DNA of 64,000 nt from Cytobacillus oceanisediminis (GCF_007830235.1 NZ_VLKI01000004.1:62001-126000), one strand, 5' to 3'; positions 43,472-54,459 are shown, counted from the first letter of the stretch. A program made the numbers and translations. The notes: generated by a model from the letters alone, not told the origin.

Positions 43472-45206
43472 CAACTTCCTCCGTTTGTGGAATGGAAAAA
43501 TGAATATTTGTGCCGACACCCGGGGTGCTGTTTATGTTCAAAGAAGCTTCTTCGCCAAACATCATCGACAGCCGGCGGTTTACATTATAAAGTGCAAGTC
43601 CCGACCCAGTTTCCGACTGCAATGTTTCTTTGCCGATCTGCTCGGCTCTTTCCTTGCTCATCCCCTGGCCATTATCTTCTACCTTTACCATCGTCATTGC
43701 ATCCCGTTTCTGAATGGTAATTGTAATCAGACAATCCTGCTCCTTGTTCTTAATCCCATGCTTAACGGCATTTTCAACAATCGGCTGCAGCGTAAGCGGA
43801 GGAATTTTTTCCAAAAGGGCGTCTTCATCAATGTCATAGATAACCTCCAGCCGATCGATAAAACGCGTTTCTTCAATTGACAGGTAGGCCTTGACATGCC
43901 TTAATTCCTGTTCAAGTGTCGTAACGCTGACCGTAGTGGCAGTCAGATTTTGCCTCAAAAAATGAGAGAGGGATACGAGCAGCTTTCGTGCTTTGGCAGG
44001 TTCAATCCGGACAAGGGATACAATGGTGTTCAATGAATTAAATAAAAAATGCGGCGATATTTGTGCCTGCAATGCTTTGATCTCGGCTTCTTTTGCCAGT
44101 TGATACGCTTTGTCAGCCTCCGCGATTTCCAGCTGATTGCTGAGCAGGACACTTAGCCCTGATATTAGTTCCATTACAAGATTATTAATTTCTTTTTCGG
44201 AGCTAAAATAGAATTTCAGCGTTCCAATTGTCTCACAGCGAAGTTTTAACGGAGCTATGATAGCCGCCCCAAGCGGACATCTTTCTTCCCGGCAGTGAAT
44301 GGTCCGGTCATTGGCCACAACCAGTTCCCCGTGCTGAATCACATCCCGGGTAATTTGCGTCTGGATCGGGCTTCCGGAACGGTGATGGTCATCGCCAAGT
44401 CCAACATGGGCGAGGATTTCCGTATGGTTAGTGATGGCAACGGCTTTCGCCTGCAGTTCTTTATGTAAGATTTTGCAGACTGCCAAAGCTGATTCATGAT
44501 TGATGCCCTTACGAAGGTATGCAAGCGTCTGGTCCGCAATCCGCAGTGTTTTCTGTGCATGAAAAGCGCCTGCTTTTTCTTCTTCGTTTATGACATTTTT
44601 TATAATAAGGAGAAAAAGTGCGCTGCCAAGGCCATTCGCAATAATCATCGGGATGCCAATCATCTCCACAAGCGCTACCGCTTTCTCAAGAGGCCGTGAA
44701 ATCCCAATTATAATCAGCATTTGCACTGCTTCTGCAGTGGCTCCAATGAAAAAAGCGGAAGAAAGCTTCACATGCTCATTTTTCTTATGAAAAAAGCCCG
44801 CAAGTATTCCCGCAACGATAGAAGCCAAACCGCAGGCAAGCGCCGTAAAGCCTCCAAGCGTAAAACGGTGAAAGCCTGCAATGATGCCGGCGCCAATTCC
44901 GACCTTGTAACCCCCAAGCAGTCCGGCAAGAACAACACCAATTACTCTCGAATTAGCAATCGCTTCGTCTGAGGCAAGCTCGGATGCCCAGCGGTTAAAC
45001 TGCAGGGTATCGGTATTGAAGGCAAGCCCAGTATAAGTTCCGATAATGCCAAAAAAACCGAAAAAAAGGATAGCCTTATACTGCTGCTGCCGCTTTAATC
45101 TTTCACCATATACCATATCCCTGAAAAAGCGGAACCTTGTCAGGATCAGCGCAATCGTGACAATAATTCCTAGCCGTTCCAGCATTGTAATCAGCAACTC
45201 CAACAT
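43437..45206 (-). CDS. LytS/BtsS-type sensor histidine kinase
   Basis: About 589 residues from ATG 45206 (AAAGGGG 8 bases upstream). Six TM 5TMR-LYT sensor (residues about 5-190), GAF domain (about 215-350), LytS-type HisKinase motif SPHFLFNSLNTIVSL with the phospho-acceptor His, and an ATPase domain (EDNGQGMSKER, GSGLALYNVNRRL). It is the partner of the LytTR regulator. The 5TMR-LYT domain in BtsS senses pyruvate. Confidence 0.9.
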   Translation of the reverse strand: MLELLITMLERLGIIVTIALILTRFRFFRDMVYGERLKRQQQYKAILFFGFFGIIGTYTGLAFNTDTLQFNRWASELASDEAIANSRVIGVVLAGLLGGYKVGIGAGIIAGFHRFTLGGFTALACGLASIVAGILAGFFHKKNEHVKLSSAFFIGATAEAVQMLIIIGISRPLEKAVALVEMIGIPMIIANGLGSALFLLIIKNVINEEEKAGAFHAQKTLRIADQTLAYLRKGINHESALAVCKILHKELQAKAVAITNHTEILAHVGLGDDHHRSGSPIQTQITRDVIQHGELVVANDRTIHCREERCPLGAAIIAPLKLRCETIGTLKFYFSSEKEINNLVMELISGLSVLLSNQLEIAEADKAYQLAKEAEIKALQAQISPHFLFNSLNTIVSLVRIEPAKARKLLVSLSHFLRQNLTATTVSVTTLEQELRHVKAYLSIEETRFIDRLEVIYDIDEDALLEKIPPLTLQPIVENAVKHGIKNKEQDCLITITIQKRDAMTMVKVEDNGQGMSKERAEQIGKETLQSETGSGLALYNVNRRLSMMFGEEASLNINSTPGVGTNIHFSIPQTEEVDDGQNNQNINS

Positions 45207-45434
45207 AGGCATGGCCCCTTTAACCAAGTTCGTTACAGTTTATTTTAATAGATTAAAGAAAAAATTAAAAATTGGCGGTTTAGAATTTTTCAAAACCCAT
45301 TACTGTAAACAGGCTTTTCAAGTGTTTGTGTCGAAAGGATAACCCATAAAACGGATAGGAGGCAATTTGGATGCTGTTCTATTTTTCAACGGGCATGGTT
45401 TTGAGGAACTACCAAAACCAATCAGGAAAATAAT

Positions 45435-45460
45435 AGAGGATACTCATAGTAAGAGTATCG
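45435..45460 (-). terminator. weak hairpin after the orphan gene
   Basis: GATACTC / GAGTATC stem with only a short T-rich tail on the minus strand. Confidence 0.35.
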
Positions 45461-45470
45461 TTTCTACCAA

Positions 45471-46085
45471 TCAGCTTTTTGGGAAAAGGACCTCTTTATC
45501 CAGGATAACCTCTTTGGTAGGGTTTTCCATCGGCATAAAATAAGGAACCAGCGCGAAGCTGATTTTGTCTAAGTCTTCCGGTAAAGCCGGAGAGACAAGA
45601 AACGACATTTGAGTATTCCCGCCGCCCCCGCGTGACCGATGCCTTTTAACGTGATAATCAGCTGCACCGTCAATCTCCAGCATTAAGCGGGGGATCAAAT
45701 GGCCAATATTTTCATCCTTATCTTTATAACTGATTTCAAGGGTAATGACACTGCAATTATCGTGTTGCATGGCATGGGTCAGCACATAATCAAAATCATC
45801 AACGGTAGACTTTTTCATGATCGGCAGTACATTGAGGATTTCACCAGGCTCATCCGGAATAAACGGGTAGCTGCGGTCATCCAGACTGTTAAAGAACCAG
45901 CCAATTTCCGGAACTTCCATATCATATTTCTTTGCCCATTCTTCCATCAGTTCCATAGGCGGAAAAAATCGCTTTCCCTTTGTATTGGCTTTTCTTTCCT
46001 GAAGCAGATGCAGCAGCTTTTCATCGATTTCTTTAAATGTTTCATTATATACATTTTTCACTCTTCCAAACTCAGCCCAGCCCAT
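45471..46085 (-). CDS. unknown cytosolic protein
   Basis: 204 residues from ATG 46085 (GGAGG 8 bases upstream). The open frame extends to 46169, where it would overlap the divergent gene, so the inner start is preferred. It is acidic, with no TM segment; notable stretches are YSWRFSDMGWAEFGRV upstream of the chosen start, WFFNSLDDRSYPFIPDEPGE, and a Gly/Arg turn HRSRGGGGNTQMSF. I do not recognise a family. Confidence 0.6.
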   Translation of the reverse strand: MGWAEFGRVKNVYNETFKEIDEKLLHLLQERKANTKGKRFFPPMELMEEWAKKYDMEVPEIGWFFNSLDDRSYPFIPDEPGEILNVLPIMKKSTVDDFDYVLTHAMQHDNCSVITLEISYKDKDENIGHLIPRLMLEIDGAADYHVKRHRSRGGGGNTQMSFLVSPALPEDLDKISFALVPYFMPMENPTKEVILDKEVLFPKS

Positions 46086-46167
46086 ATCAGAAAACCTCCA
46101 AGAATACTTATTTTCCTCAAGTGTGCCTAAATATGGATAATTAGACCAATTAAAGGAGCCAAGCGCC

Positions 46168-46980
46168 ATGGCCTATACTCTTAATCAAATCACGCCTGTC
46201 AAATTAATAGAAAACCGGCATAACCTGAAAAGCTACCTCCAATCCCAGCTCAGCCCTTTACTTAGCAAAAGGTCATGGATGCAGGACTGGGACCAGCTTG
46301 CCAGGAGATTTCAATTACTAAAATTTGAAGTATTATCAGAGCCGGAGATTCATTCTTATAGCTGGAATCAAGAACAAGTTTCATCAATCATTCATGAGAC
46401 AATAGAAAATGTCGAAAAATATCTTCACTTCCAGCACCTGAACATCACCATTGTACCGGCACTTCCTTTTCCATGGTTTCAAAAATACGATCAATCCCTC
46501 TGGACAAATGGCTATACCGTGGGAGCGGCTACCATCGTTCTGGCCATCCCGCCTGATCCCGATCCCGTTTTTCTAAGGTATATGCTCGCCCACGAGATGC
46601 ATCATGCTTCCCCGGAAAATCCAATCTTCAATTTGACGTTAGATACCTTTACACTAGCAGATTGGTATAAAATGGAGGGAGGTGCAGAATACTTCAGCCT
46701 TTCGCTTTATGATGATAAGCGGTGGTGGAAGGATCATTTTACAGAGGAAGCCGAGCAGGCCTATCAGGAAATAGCGCAAAAAAATATAGGAACGACAGAC
46801 GATCGCCTAAAAAGCAAAATTTGTTTTGGCAATCAGGATATGGGGATCCCTGTATTTGCGGGCTATTCTTTTGCTTATAAAATGGTCCGGCAGTATGCTG
46901 AACAGCAGAACGTCCGTAATTATCGGGACTTATATAAAGCAAATCCGCTCGACATCTTTAATACTTATATCACGAAATAG
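46168..46980 (+). CDS. DUF2268-type putative zinc protease
   Basis: 270 residues with an HExxH motif in YMLAHEMHHAS (about residue 140) and a downstream Glu in MEGGAEYFS, the usual DUF2268 metal site. No signal peptide, so cytosolic. AAAGGAG precedes the ATG. It starts a tight run with the Nudix and nucleotidyltransferase genes (18-base gap). Confidence 0.82.
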   Translation: MAYTLNQITPVKLIENRHNLKSYLQSQLSPLLSKRSWMQDWDQLARRFQLLKFEVLSEPEIHSYSWNQEQVSSIIHETIENVEKYLHFQHLNITIVPALPFPWFQKYDQSLWTNGYTVGAATIVLAIPPDPDPVFLRYMLAHEMHHASPENPIFNLTLDTFTLADWYKMEGGAEYFSLSLYDDKRWWKDHFTEEAEQAYQEIAQKNIGTTDDRLKSKICFGNQDMGIPVFAGYSFAYKMVRQYAEQQNVRNYRDLYKANPLDIFNTYITK

Positions 46981-46998
46981 AAGAGGAGGACATCTTCA

Positions 46999-47621
46999 AT
47001 GGAAACAGAACTTCTCAACATTTTTGATGATGACAGAAAACAAATTGGCGTGGCATCACGAGCAGAAGTACATACAAAAGGGCACTGGCATGAAACCTTT
47101 CACTGCTGGTTTATCAGCAAGGAAGATAATAGAGATTTTATTTATTTTCAGAATCGAAGCAAGGACAAAAAGGATTATCCGGATCTTTTGGACATAACAG
47201 CTGCGGGCCATATTTTAAGCCATGAATCTGTCATGGATGGCATCAGGGAAGTAGAAGAAGAGCTGGGGATTAAGGTCGCCTTTGAAGAGCTTGTTCCCCT
47301 TGGTGTCATTGATTATTGTGCGGAGAAAGAAAATTTTATAGACAAAGAATTGGCACATGTTTTTCTATATCCCAGCCATCATCAGCTAAATGAATTCAAT
47401 CCACAGCTTGAAGAGGTATCTGGAGTTGTCCGGATCGCTAAGGAGGATTTCTACGAGCTATGGTTTAACGGTAGAGAATCTATTGAGTCAGAAGGGTTTG
47501 AAATCATCAATGGAAAAAGAATCCAAGTTCGCAGACAGGTAACCAAAGAGGATTTCGTTCCCCATGAGGATTACTATTACAGGCGTATACTGCATTCAAT
47601 CCGTGAACTGGAGACAGAAAA

Positions 47622-47628
<7 letters not shown>
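46999..47628 (+). CDS. Nudix hydrolase (IPP-isomerase-like branch)
   Basis: 209 residues. The Nudix box is GHILSHESVMDGIREVEEEL-GI (one residue shorter between the first Glu and REV than the canonical form, common in this branch). N-terminal HWHETFHCWFIS is typical of the IPP-isomerase-like Nudix group. It hydrolyses a nucleoside diphosphate derivative of unknown identity. The stop overlaps the next gene by 7 bases. Confidence 0.85.
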
Positions 47629-49048
<1,420 letters not shown>

Positions 49049-49097
49049 AAGTAAGGAACAGGGGGCATCTGCATAGGCTTCATCTAGAAAAAACTAC

Positions 49098-49126
49098 TTG
49101 AACATTACTCCCCAATCCGCTAAAAT
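49098..49126 (+). promoter_or_regulatory. sigma-A promoter of the tyrS leader
   Basis: TTGAAC (49098-49103), 17-base spacer, TAAAAT (49121-49126), just ahead of the T-box leader. Confidence 0.7.
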
Positions 49127-49149
49127 AATGAAAATAATTTCAAATGTAA

Positions 49150-49376
49150 AGTAATGACAGGAATTCAGTAGCTGCTTATCTCCCTGTTTCTAGAGAGCTG
49201 ATGTCCGGTGAAAATCAGCACAAAGATAAGAGTGAATTACCTCCTGGAACTTTTCTTGTGAACAGCAGTAGCAAGAAACGGCACGGACCGTTATTCCGCT
49301 GAGTGGAAGAGCAATCTTCAAAAAGGGTGGTACCGCGTAAACCACGTCCCTTTCATTAGGGGCGTGGTTTTTTGTA
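49150..49376 (+). ncRNA. T-box riboswitch (tyrosine)
   Basis: Leader of tyrS. The T-box sequence AGGGTGGTACCGCG (49324-49337) is followed by the terminator AACCACGTCCC / GGGGCGTGGTT with a T-run. The stem I specifier region GTGAATTACCTCC offers a TAC (Tyr) codon at 49238-49240. Uncharged tRNA-Tyr should favour the antiterminator and allow tyrS transcription. Confidence 0.93.
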
Positions 49377-49403
49377 TTCAAATAGAAAGAAAGGATGAGG
49401 GGC

Positions 49404-50660
49404 ATGGAGAATTATATTGAAAAGCTGACAGCTGAACAGAAACAGGAAGTGAAGAGGCAGCTGGAGATTTATCGCAATGGTGCCCAGGAAATCCTTCCCG
49501 TAGCGGAATTGAAAAATAAAATTGCCAAATCTATTTTTCTAAATAAGCCTTTGAAAATTAAACTAGGGCTGGATCCTTCTGCCCCCGATGTCCATATTGG
49601 CCATACGGTTGTATTAAATAAATTGAAGCAGTTCCAGGAAAACGGCCACATCATACAGCTGATCATTGGTGATTTTACAGGAAAAATTGGCGACCCGACT
49701 GGCAAATCTGCAGCACGCAAACAGCTGACTGCAGAAGAGGTTAAACATAATGCCAAAACATACTTCGAGCAGTTCAGCAAAGTGCTGGATATGGAAAAAG
49801 TGGATCTTCACTACAATTCAAAGTGGCTCGCAGATCTGAACCTTGAAGATGTGATCCGCCTGTCAGCCAGCATAACAGTTGCCCGCTTGCTTGAACGGAA
49901 TGATTTTTCCGAGCGGCTATCAGCAGGCAAGCCGATTTCATTGCATGAGTTTTTCTACCCGCTGATGCAGGGCTACGATTCAGTTGTACTTGAAAGTGAT
50001 ATCGAGCTTGGCGGCAACGATCAGCATTTCAATGTCTTGATGGGCCGCCATCTTCAGGAACATTTTGAAAAAGAAAAACAGGTAGTCATGCTGCTGCCGC
50101 TACTCGAAGGCCTGGACGGCAAAGAGAAGATGTCCAAATCGAAAAACAATTACATCGGCGTGGATGAGGATCCGAATCATATGTATGGCAAAACGATGTC
50201 CATTCCGGATGAACTTACTGCGAAATACTTTAATCTTGTAACAGATTTGCCGGTATCTGAAAAAGAAAGAATGGCCGAGCAAATTGAAAGCGGCAGTTTT
50301 CATCCGCGAGACGCCAAAATGCTTTTAGGAAAAACAATCGTCCGCATGTACCATGGCGCTGAAGCAGCTGAAAAAGCCGAACAGCATTTCAAAACCATTT
50401 TTCAAAAAGGCGCCATGCCGGAAGATATTCCGGAGATTGCATGGAGCGGTGCCGATGAAGTGCCAATCATAGATCTAATTGCAGAACTTGGGCTGCTTTC
50501 CTCCAAAACCGAAGCAAGAAAAATGATTGCTAACAGCGGCATACGAATAAACGGCGAAAAAGTGAACGACGTCAAATTAACAGTGGAGATCACAGACGGT
50601 TTAGTCCTTCAAGCAGGGAAAAGAAATTTTGTAAAACTAAAGCGTAGCCCGCAAACATGA
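49404..50660 (+). CDS. tyrS: tyrosyl-tRNA synthetase (TyrZ-like subgroup)
   Basis: 418 residues. Class I signatures: [11 protein letters not shown] (HIGH) and KMSKSKNN (KMSKS); a C-terminal S4-like RNA-binding domain ([15 protein letters not shown]). The [12 protein letters not shown] form and length match the TyrZ-type enzymes; many Bacillaceae carry a second TyrS elsewhere. ATG 49404 is chosen because ATG 49395 sits directly on the GAAAGG ribosome site. Control is by the upstream T-box. Confidence 0.94.
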   Translation: MENYIEKLTAEQKQEVKRQLEIYRNGAQEILPVAELKNKIAKSIFLNKPLKIKLGLDPSAPDVHIGHTVVLNKLKQFQENGHIIQLIIGDFTGKIGDPTGKSAARKQLTAEEVKHNAKTYFEQFSKVLDMEKVDLHYNSKWLADLNLEDVIRLSASITVARLLERNDFSERLSAGKPISLHEFFYPLMQGYDSVVLESDIELGGNDQHFNVLMGRHLQEHFEKEKQVVMLLPLLEGLDGKEKMSKSKNNYIGVDEDPNHMYGKTMSIPDELTAKYFNLVTDLPVSEKERMAEQIESGSFHPRDAKMLLGKTIVRMYHGAEAAEKAEQHFKTIFQKGAMPEDIPEIAWSGADEVPIIDLIAELGLLSSKTEARKMIANSGIRINGEKVNDVKLTVEITDGLVLQAGKRNFVKLKRSPQT

Positions 50661-50672
50661 TCAGACCGGGAA

Positions 50673-50830
50673 GTTGCACGCAAAAGTCCAAAAGTGGTTC
50701 ATAAATCCAGAAAGTTGCACGTAAATCATCAAAAGTGGTTCATAAAATCTGAAAGTTGCACGTAAATCATCAAAAGTGGTTCGTAAAAATAAAAAGTTGC
50801 ACGCAAAAGTCTGAAATTGGGTCATAAAAT
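50673..50830. repeat. phased 20-21 bp alternating tandem repeat array
   Basis: Eight units alternate strictly between GTTGCACGYAAA (50673, 50714, 50755, 50796) and GTGGTTCRTAAA (50694, 50735, 50776, with a diverged last unit near 50817). Steps are 21, 20, 21, 20, 21, 20 and 21 bp, a 41 bp dimer. It fills most of the 295-base gap between tyrS and the dehydrogenase gene and shares its unit types with the array at 34421. Confidence 0.88.
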
Positions 50831-50955
50831 CCGAAAGCAACAAAAATGTTATGCTGATAACTGACAAAATCCAAGGCATATTGCTTTTTCCATCAGCCTT
50901 TTTCAAGATATTATAGAAATAGACTAAATTTTTAAAGAAAAGCAGGTGCACTTAT

Positions 50956-51951
50956 ATGAAAGCCATCATTCATGAAGGGAAAACCGGCCGCGCCGGTTTA
51001 TCCTACGGAGAAATTGCCAAGCCGGAGCCGGCTGCTGGCGAGGTAAGAGTAAAATTAAAAACGGCCGGGTTAAACCACCGTGATTTGTTCGTAGTAAACC
51101 GCCATCAGCCGGAAGATCCTGCGCTCGTAATCGGTTCAGACGGGGCGGGTATCATCGATGCAGTCGGTGAGGGTGTTACAAACGTAAAGTCAGGCGATGA
51201 AGTTGTCATCAATCCTGGCCTAGGCTGGAAAGAAAACAGCGATGCCCCGCCAGCAGGCTTCGAAATCGTCGGGTTGCCGTTCCACGGCACGTTTGCCGAA
51301 TATATCGTGATCCCTGCTGAAAATGCTGCGCCCAAGCCAGCACATTTGACCTGGGAAGAAGCTGGGGTCCTTTCACTCGCTGCGCTCACCGCGTACAGAG
51401 CTCTATTCACGAGAGGAAAATTGCAGGCTGGCATGAAAGTGTTTGTCCCTGGAGTTGGCGGGGGTGTTGCCACATTTCTGATGCAATTCGCAAAGGCAGC
51501 AGGTGCAGCCGTCTATGTGGCTTCCCGTTCGGAGGAAAAATGCCAGAAGGCTTTTGAACTAGGTGCCGATAAAGCTATAAACAGCAATGACGACTGGAAT
51601 GAATCGCTTGGCGGAGAAAAGGTTGACCTTGTCATCGAATCAGTTGGCCCTGCCACCTTTAATAAATCACTCGGAATCCTCCGTAACGGCGGTACCATCG
51701 TTACGTTTGGATCTTCTTCAGGCGACCAGCTTGAACTCAATCTCCGCAGCCTGTTTTATGCTCAGCAGAACCTGCTTGGCTCAACAATGGGAAGCGCAGA
51801 GGAATATCATCAAATGCTTCAGTTTATTGAAAAGCATCAGATCAAGCCGGTTCTTGATCAAGCCATCCCGCTCGAACAATTTGAGCAGGCATTTGATAAA
51901 ATTGAAAACGCAGCTCAATGGGGCAAAATTGCCTTCAAGATCAGCGAGTGA
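50956..51951 (+). CDS. zinc-type medium-chain alcohol dehydrogenase/quinone reductase
   Basis: 331 residues, MDR fold. N-terminal GroES-like domain (AGLNHRDLFVVNRHQ, VIGSDGAGIIDAVG) and Rossmann domain (VFVPGVGGGVATFLMQFAKAAG). It lacks the usual structural four-Cys zinc lobe and the catalytic-zinc Cys, so it resembles NAD(P)H:quinone or enoyl reductases (B. subtilis YogA-like) more than classical alcohol dehydrogenases. Substrate unknown. Confidence 0.82.
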   Translation: MKAIIHEGKTGRAGLSYGEIAKPEPAAGEVRVKLKTAGLNHRDLFVVNRHQPEDPALVIGSDGAGIIDAVGEGVTNVKSGDEVVINPGLGWKENSDAPPAGFEIVGLPFHGTFAEYIVIPAENAAPKPAHLTWEEAGVLSLAALTAYRALFTRGKLQAGMKVFVPGVGGGVATFLMQFAKAAGAAVYVASRSEEKCQKAFELGADKAINSNDDWNESLGGEKVDLVIESVGPATFNKSLGILRNGGTIVTFGSSSGDQLELNLRSLFYAQQNLLGSTMGSAEEYHQMLQFIEKHQIKPVLDQAIPLEQFEQAFDKIENAAQWGKIAFKISE

Positions 51952-51993
51952 AAAAAGGGTGAGAAACTGCAAAAGCAGTATCTCACCCTTTTC
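51951..51993. terminator. bidirectional terminator
   Basis: AAGGGTGAGA / TCTCACCCTT with inner ACTGC / GCAGT, between convergent genes. Confidence 0.9.
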
Positions 51994-53038
51994 ATAATAC
52001 ATGTAAAAATTTCACACAAACCGGATCCGGTACCGCCACATCAGATTGCAGCAATGTCAATTTACCGGTATTTTCATCCCTGGAATACAAAATAAGATTG
52101 CTGGAATTCTGGTTGGATGCGACTACAAATTTTTCTGTAGGATCCAGCACAAAGTCGCGCGGCCAGTTTCCTTCTGTTGACGTGTGTTCCACAAACAAAA
52201 GCTCGCCATTATCCTGATTTACCGAGAAAACCGCAATGCTGTTATGTCCGCGATTGCCGGCGTAAACAAAACGGCCGTCAGAAGAAATATGGATGGCGCT
52301 TCCCTGATTATTTTCCTTAAAATCCTCTGGGAGTGTAGAAATCGCTTGCAGCTGTGTAAAGCTGCCATCCTCCTGATATTGCAGCAAAAGAACTTCAGAG
52401 CTGAACTCAGTCATGACATATGCATACTTTCCATTCGGATGGAAAACGAGATGTCTTGGACCGCTGCCTGCCTTAACAGACAGTGTGCTTTTTTTATTCA
52501 AAACTCCTTCATTTACTTCATACGAAATCACCTGGTCGATTCCAAGATCAACTGCAATTACATATTTTTCATCAGGCGTTAGTCCCGCATAGTGCGTGTG
52601 AGGCTTTTCCTGCCTGCTGTCCGGACCAGATCCGTTATGCTCCATTACAGAAACGGCAGGGCCAATAGAACCGTCTGAATTTGTTAAATAGGACTCAACT
52701 GTTCCTTTATGATAGTTGGCACTGAACACATTTCCAGCTGATGAATCAACGCTGACATGGCATGGGGGAGAGCCGGCGGATACCTGGCTGTTGAATGCTT
52801 CCAGTGAGCCGCTTCCGCTGTCCAAGCGATATGCAGCCACACCGCCAGAGTCGCCTTTTTTAACAACAGAGTATAAATATTGATTATCCTTGCTAATTGT
52901 TAAATAAGTCGGATTATCCAGTTTCGCTGCCACTTTTACGTCAGAAATCTTGCCTGCTGCTGGATCCAGAACAAAGGAATAAATCCCTTCACTTTCACCC
53001 TTTGTGTATGTACCTATGTATCCAATGTATTTGGCCAT
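51992..53038 (-). CDS. pgl: lactonase family protein, 6-phosphogluconolactonase (YkgB type)
   Basis: 348 residues, seven-bladed beta-propeller of the Pgl/YkgB family that hydrolyses 6-phosphogluconolactone in the oxidative pentose phosphate pathway. Family stretches: YIGTYTKGESEGIYSF, GSPPCHVSVD, GSGPRHLVFHPNGKYAYV and GNWPRDFVLDPTEKF. It is transcribed divergently from the Cys-His-Asp protein at 53173. Confidence 0.87.
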   Translation of the reverse strand: MAKYIGYIGTYTKGESEGIYSFVLDPAAGKISDVKVAAKLDNPTYLTISKDNQYLYSVVKKGDSGGVAAYRLDSGSGSLEAFNSQVSAGSPPCHVSVDSSAGNVFSANYHKGTVESYLTNSDGSIGPAVSVMEHNGSGPDSRQEKPHTHYAGLTPDEKYVIAVDLGIDQVISYEVNEGVLNKKSTLSVKAGSGPRHLVFHPNGKYAYVMTEFSSEVLLLQYQEDGSFTQLQAISTLPEDFKENNQGSAIHISSDGRFVYAGNRGHNSIAVFSVNQDNGELLFVEHTSTEGNWPRDFVLDPTEKFVVASNQNSSNLILYSRDENTGKLTLLQSDVAVPDPVCVKFLHVL

Positions 53039-53172
53039 AAGAAGCCTCCTCTATGTTATTTCTTCTGAAAAATACTCTATCATAATTTTTGCATCAATCA
53101 AAAGGAAGAGGAGTTTTTCTACCGAAAAAGAATATATAGGGAGGCTTTTTTAATTGGGAGAGGATGATTCAT

Positions 53173-53940
53173 ATGATCGCACCTGAATCTATACTGTCCA
53201 TTTGGAAAAGGTTTGACCGTTTTCCAATGGAGACCTTAACAAAAGCCTGGTTTTACCATAAAGCCGGGAGAAAGAAACAGCGGGATGTTTCCTTAATGAA
53301 GGAACATTATGCTAAATATGGCATTAGCGGAAATTGCTTTGATTTGGCCATCTGGCTTCTTTATGAATTGAAACAGGCGGGAATCGAAGCCTACCCGGTC
53401 GGCCATCGCATGAAAACCCCCTCAGCACATGCCGCCGTAGTCGCGGTTGATGAAAAAGGACGCCGCTATTTATGCGACCTCGGGGACCAATGGCTGCAGC
53501 CGATTTTAATCGATGCGGATAGCGGGGATTTTTCTGTTGAAAAATTAAGAGGGTTCTTCCCGGCAGCAGATGTTCAGGTGGCAGCAGGAGGGAGCCAGCT
53601 GGAGATTGCCTACCATCGCCAGGGCGGGAAAATTTCACGGCAAAAGTATGACACTTTACCAATAGACATGAATACTTTCCTCGAAGCTGCCGAAAAGTCA
53701 CAAAATACCATCAATCCGAAACCATTGCTTGAGCAGAGAGTACCTTTTAAAAACGAAACCGCCCACTGGGAGTTCTACAATTGGGAAAGCTTCCTAAGCA
53801 GCACTGAAGGTCTGTATCACGAAAAACATGCGGGATCCCTTGAGGAATGGGCATTTCGAATCCATGAAAAAACAGGTTATGACCAGCAGTATTTAATAGA
53901 AGCACTGGGCATTTATAAAAAACTAGCAGCCGGCACCTAG
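53173..53940 (+). CDS. putative transglutaminase/NAT-like cysteine enzyme
   Basis: 255 residues from ATG 53173 (GGGAGAGG 9 bases upstream). A Cys-His-Asp series is visible in the order and spacing of transglutaminase-like and arylamine N-acetyltransferase folds: GNCFDLAIWLLYEL (Cys), SAHAAVVAV (His) and YLCDLGDQW (Asp). No full family match recognised. Its 3' end overlaps the truncated GNAT gene by 4 bases on the opposite strand. Confidence 0.6.
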   Translation: MIAPESILSIWKRFDRFPMETLTKAWFYHKAGRKKQRDVSLMKEHYAKYGISGNCFDLAIWLLYELKQAGIEAYPVGHRMKTPSAHAAVVAVDEKGRRYLCDLGDQWLQPILIDADSGDFSVEKLRGFFPAADVQVAAGGSQLEIAYHRQGGKISRQKYDTLPIDMNTFLEAAEKSQNTINPKPLLEQRVPFKNETAHWEFYNWESFLSSTEGLYHEKHAGSLEEWAFRIHEKTGYDQQYLIEALGIYKKLAAGT

Positions 53941-54344
53941 GTATAATCAGCATTGCCGGCTTGCTTCTTATGGAGCAAGTAATCAGCCATAGCCTTTACA
54001 AGCAAAGTGCCTATGCCTTTGTTCCAATATTCGGTTTCGCTGATGAACTGGTCCGTGCCGTATACGGTTCCAATAAAATCACTGTATCCGTATAGTTCAC
54101 GGGTTTCTTCATCCAGCTCGTAGAATTGGATATAACCTATGCCAGCTCCTTCATACTCAACCAGGCACCGTTTGACACCATCATCACGGTCAAAAAACTT
54201 TTGATTAACCGATTTCAAATCAAAAGGCCGATCACGTCCTTCGTAAAATTCCAAAACAGCTGGATCGGATAGCCATTTTTGCAATAAGAGATTATCTGAG
54301 CGTTTTAAAAGCCTGACAGACAATGGGCCAGTTTGGTAAATCAT
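53937..54344 (-). pseudogene. truncated GNAT acetyltransferase, AAC(6')-like
   Basis: 135 residues. The N-terminal part is a good match to AAC(6')-like acetyltransferases of about 180 residues (VRLLKRSDNLLLQKWLSDP, YWNKGIGTLLVKAMADYLL). The frame ends shortly after motif A (KKQAGNADYT), so the expected motif B (about 40-45 residues) is missing. The break lies where the 3' end of the neighbouring gene begins, suggesting a deletion junction. It may be inactive. Confidence 0.65.
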
Positions 54345-54428
54345 TGCTCAGCCTCCTTTTCTAAAAAAAATATTCGTGCTAGAAGCGCTAATCCTTTTCA
54401 AGGAAAATTTTCCTATTTATTTCCCGAT

Positions 54429-54459
54429 TTGTCATTTTCAATATATAGTACGTTATAAT
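54429..54459 (+). promoter_or_regulatory. possible sigma-A promoter of the second RsbR-family gene
   Basis: TTGTCA (54429) and TATAAT (54454) with a 19-base spacer, 36 bases before the start; the long spacer suggests a weak or activated promoter. Confidence 0.4.

Noticed and set aside
50661..50951. 96-residue minus-strand frame through the 50.7 kb array
   Set aside because: Same explanation: open frame produced by the repeat, with a 20/21 bp mixed step that does not keep a peptide repeat.
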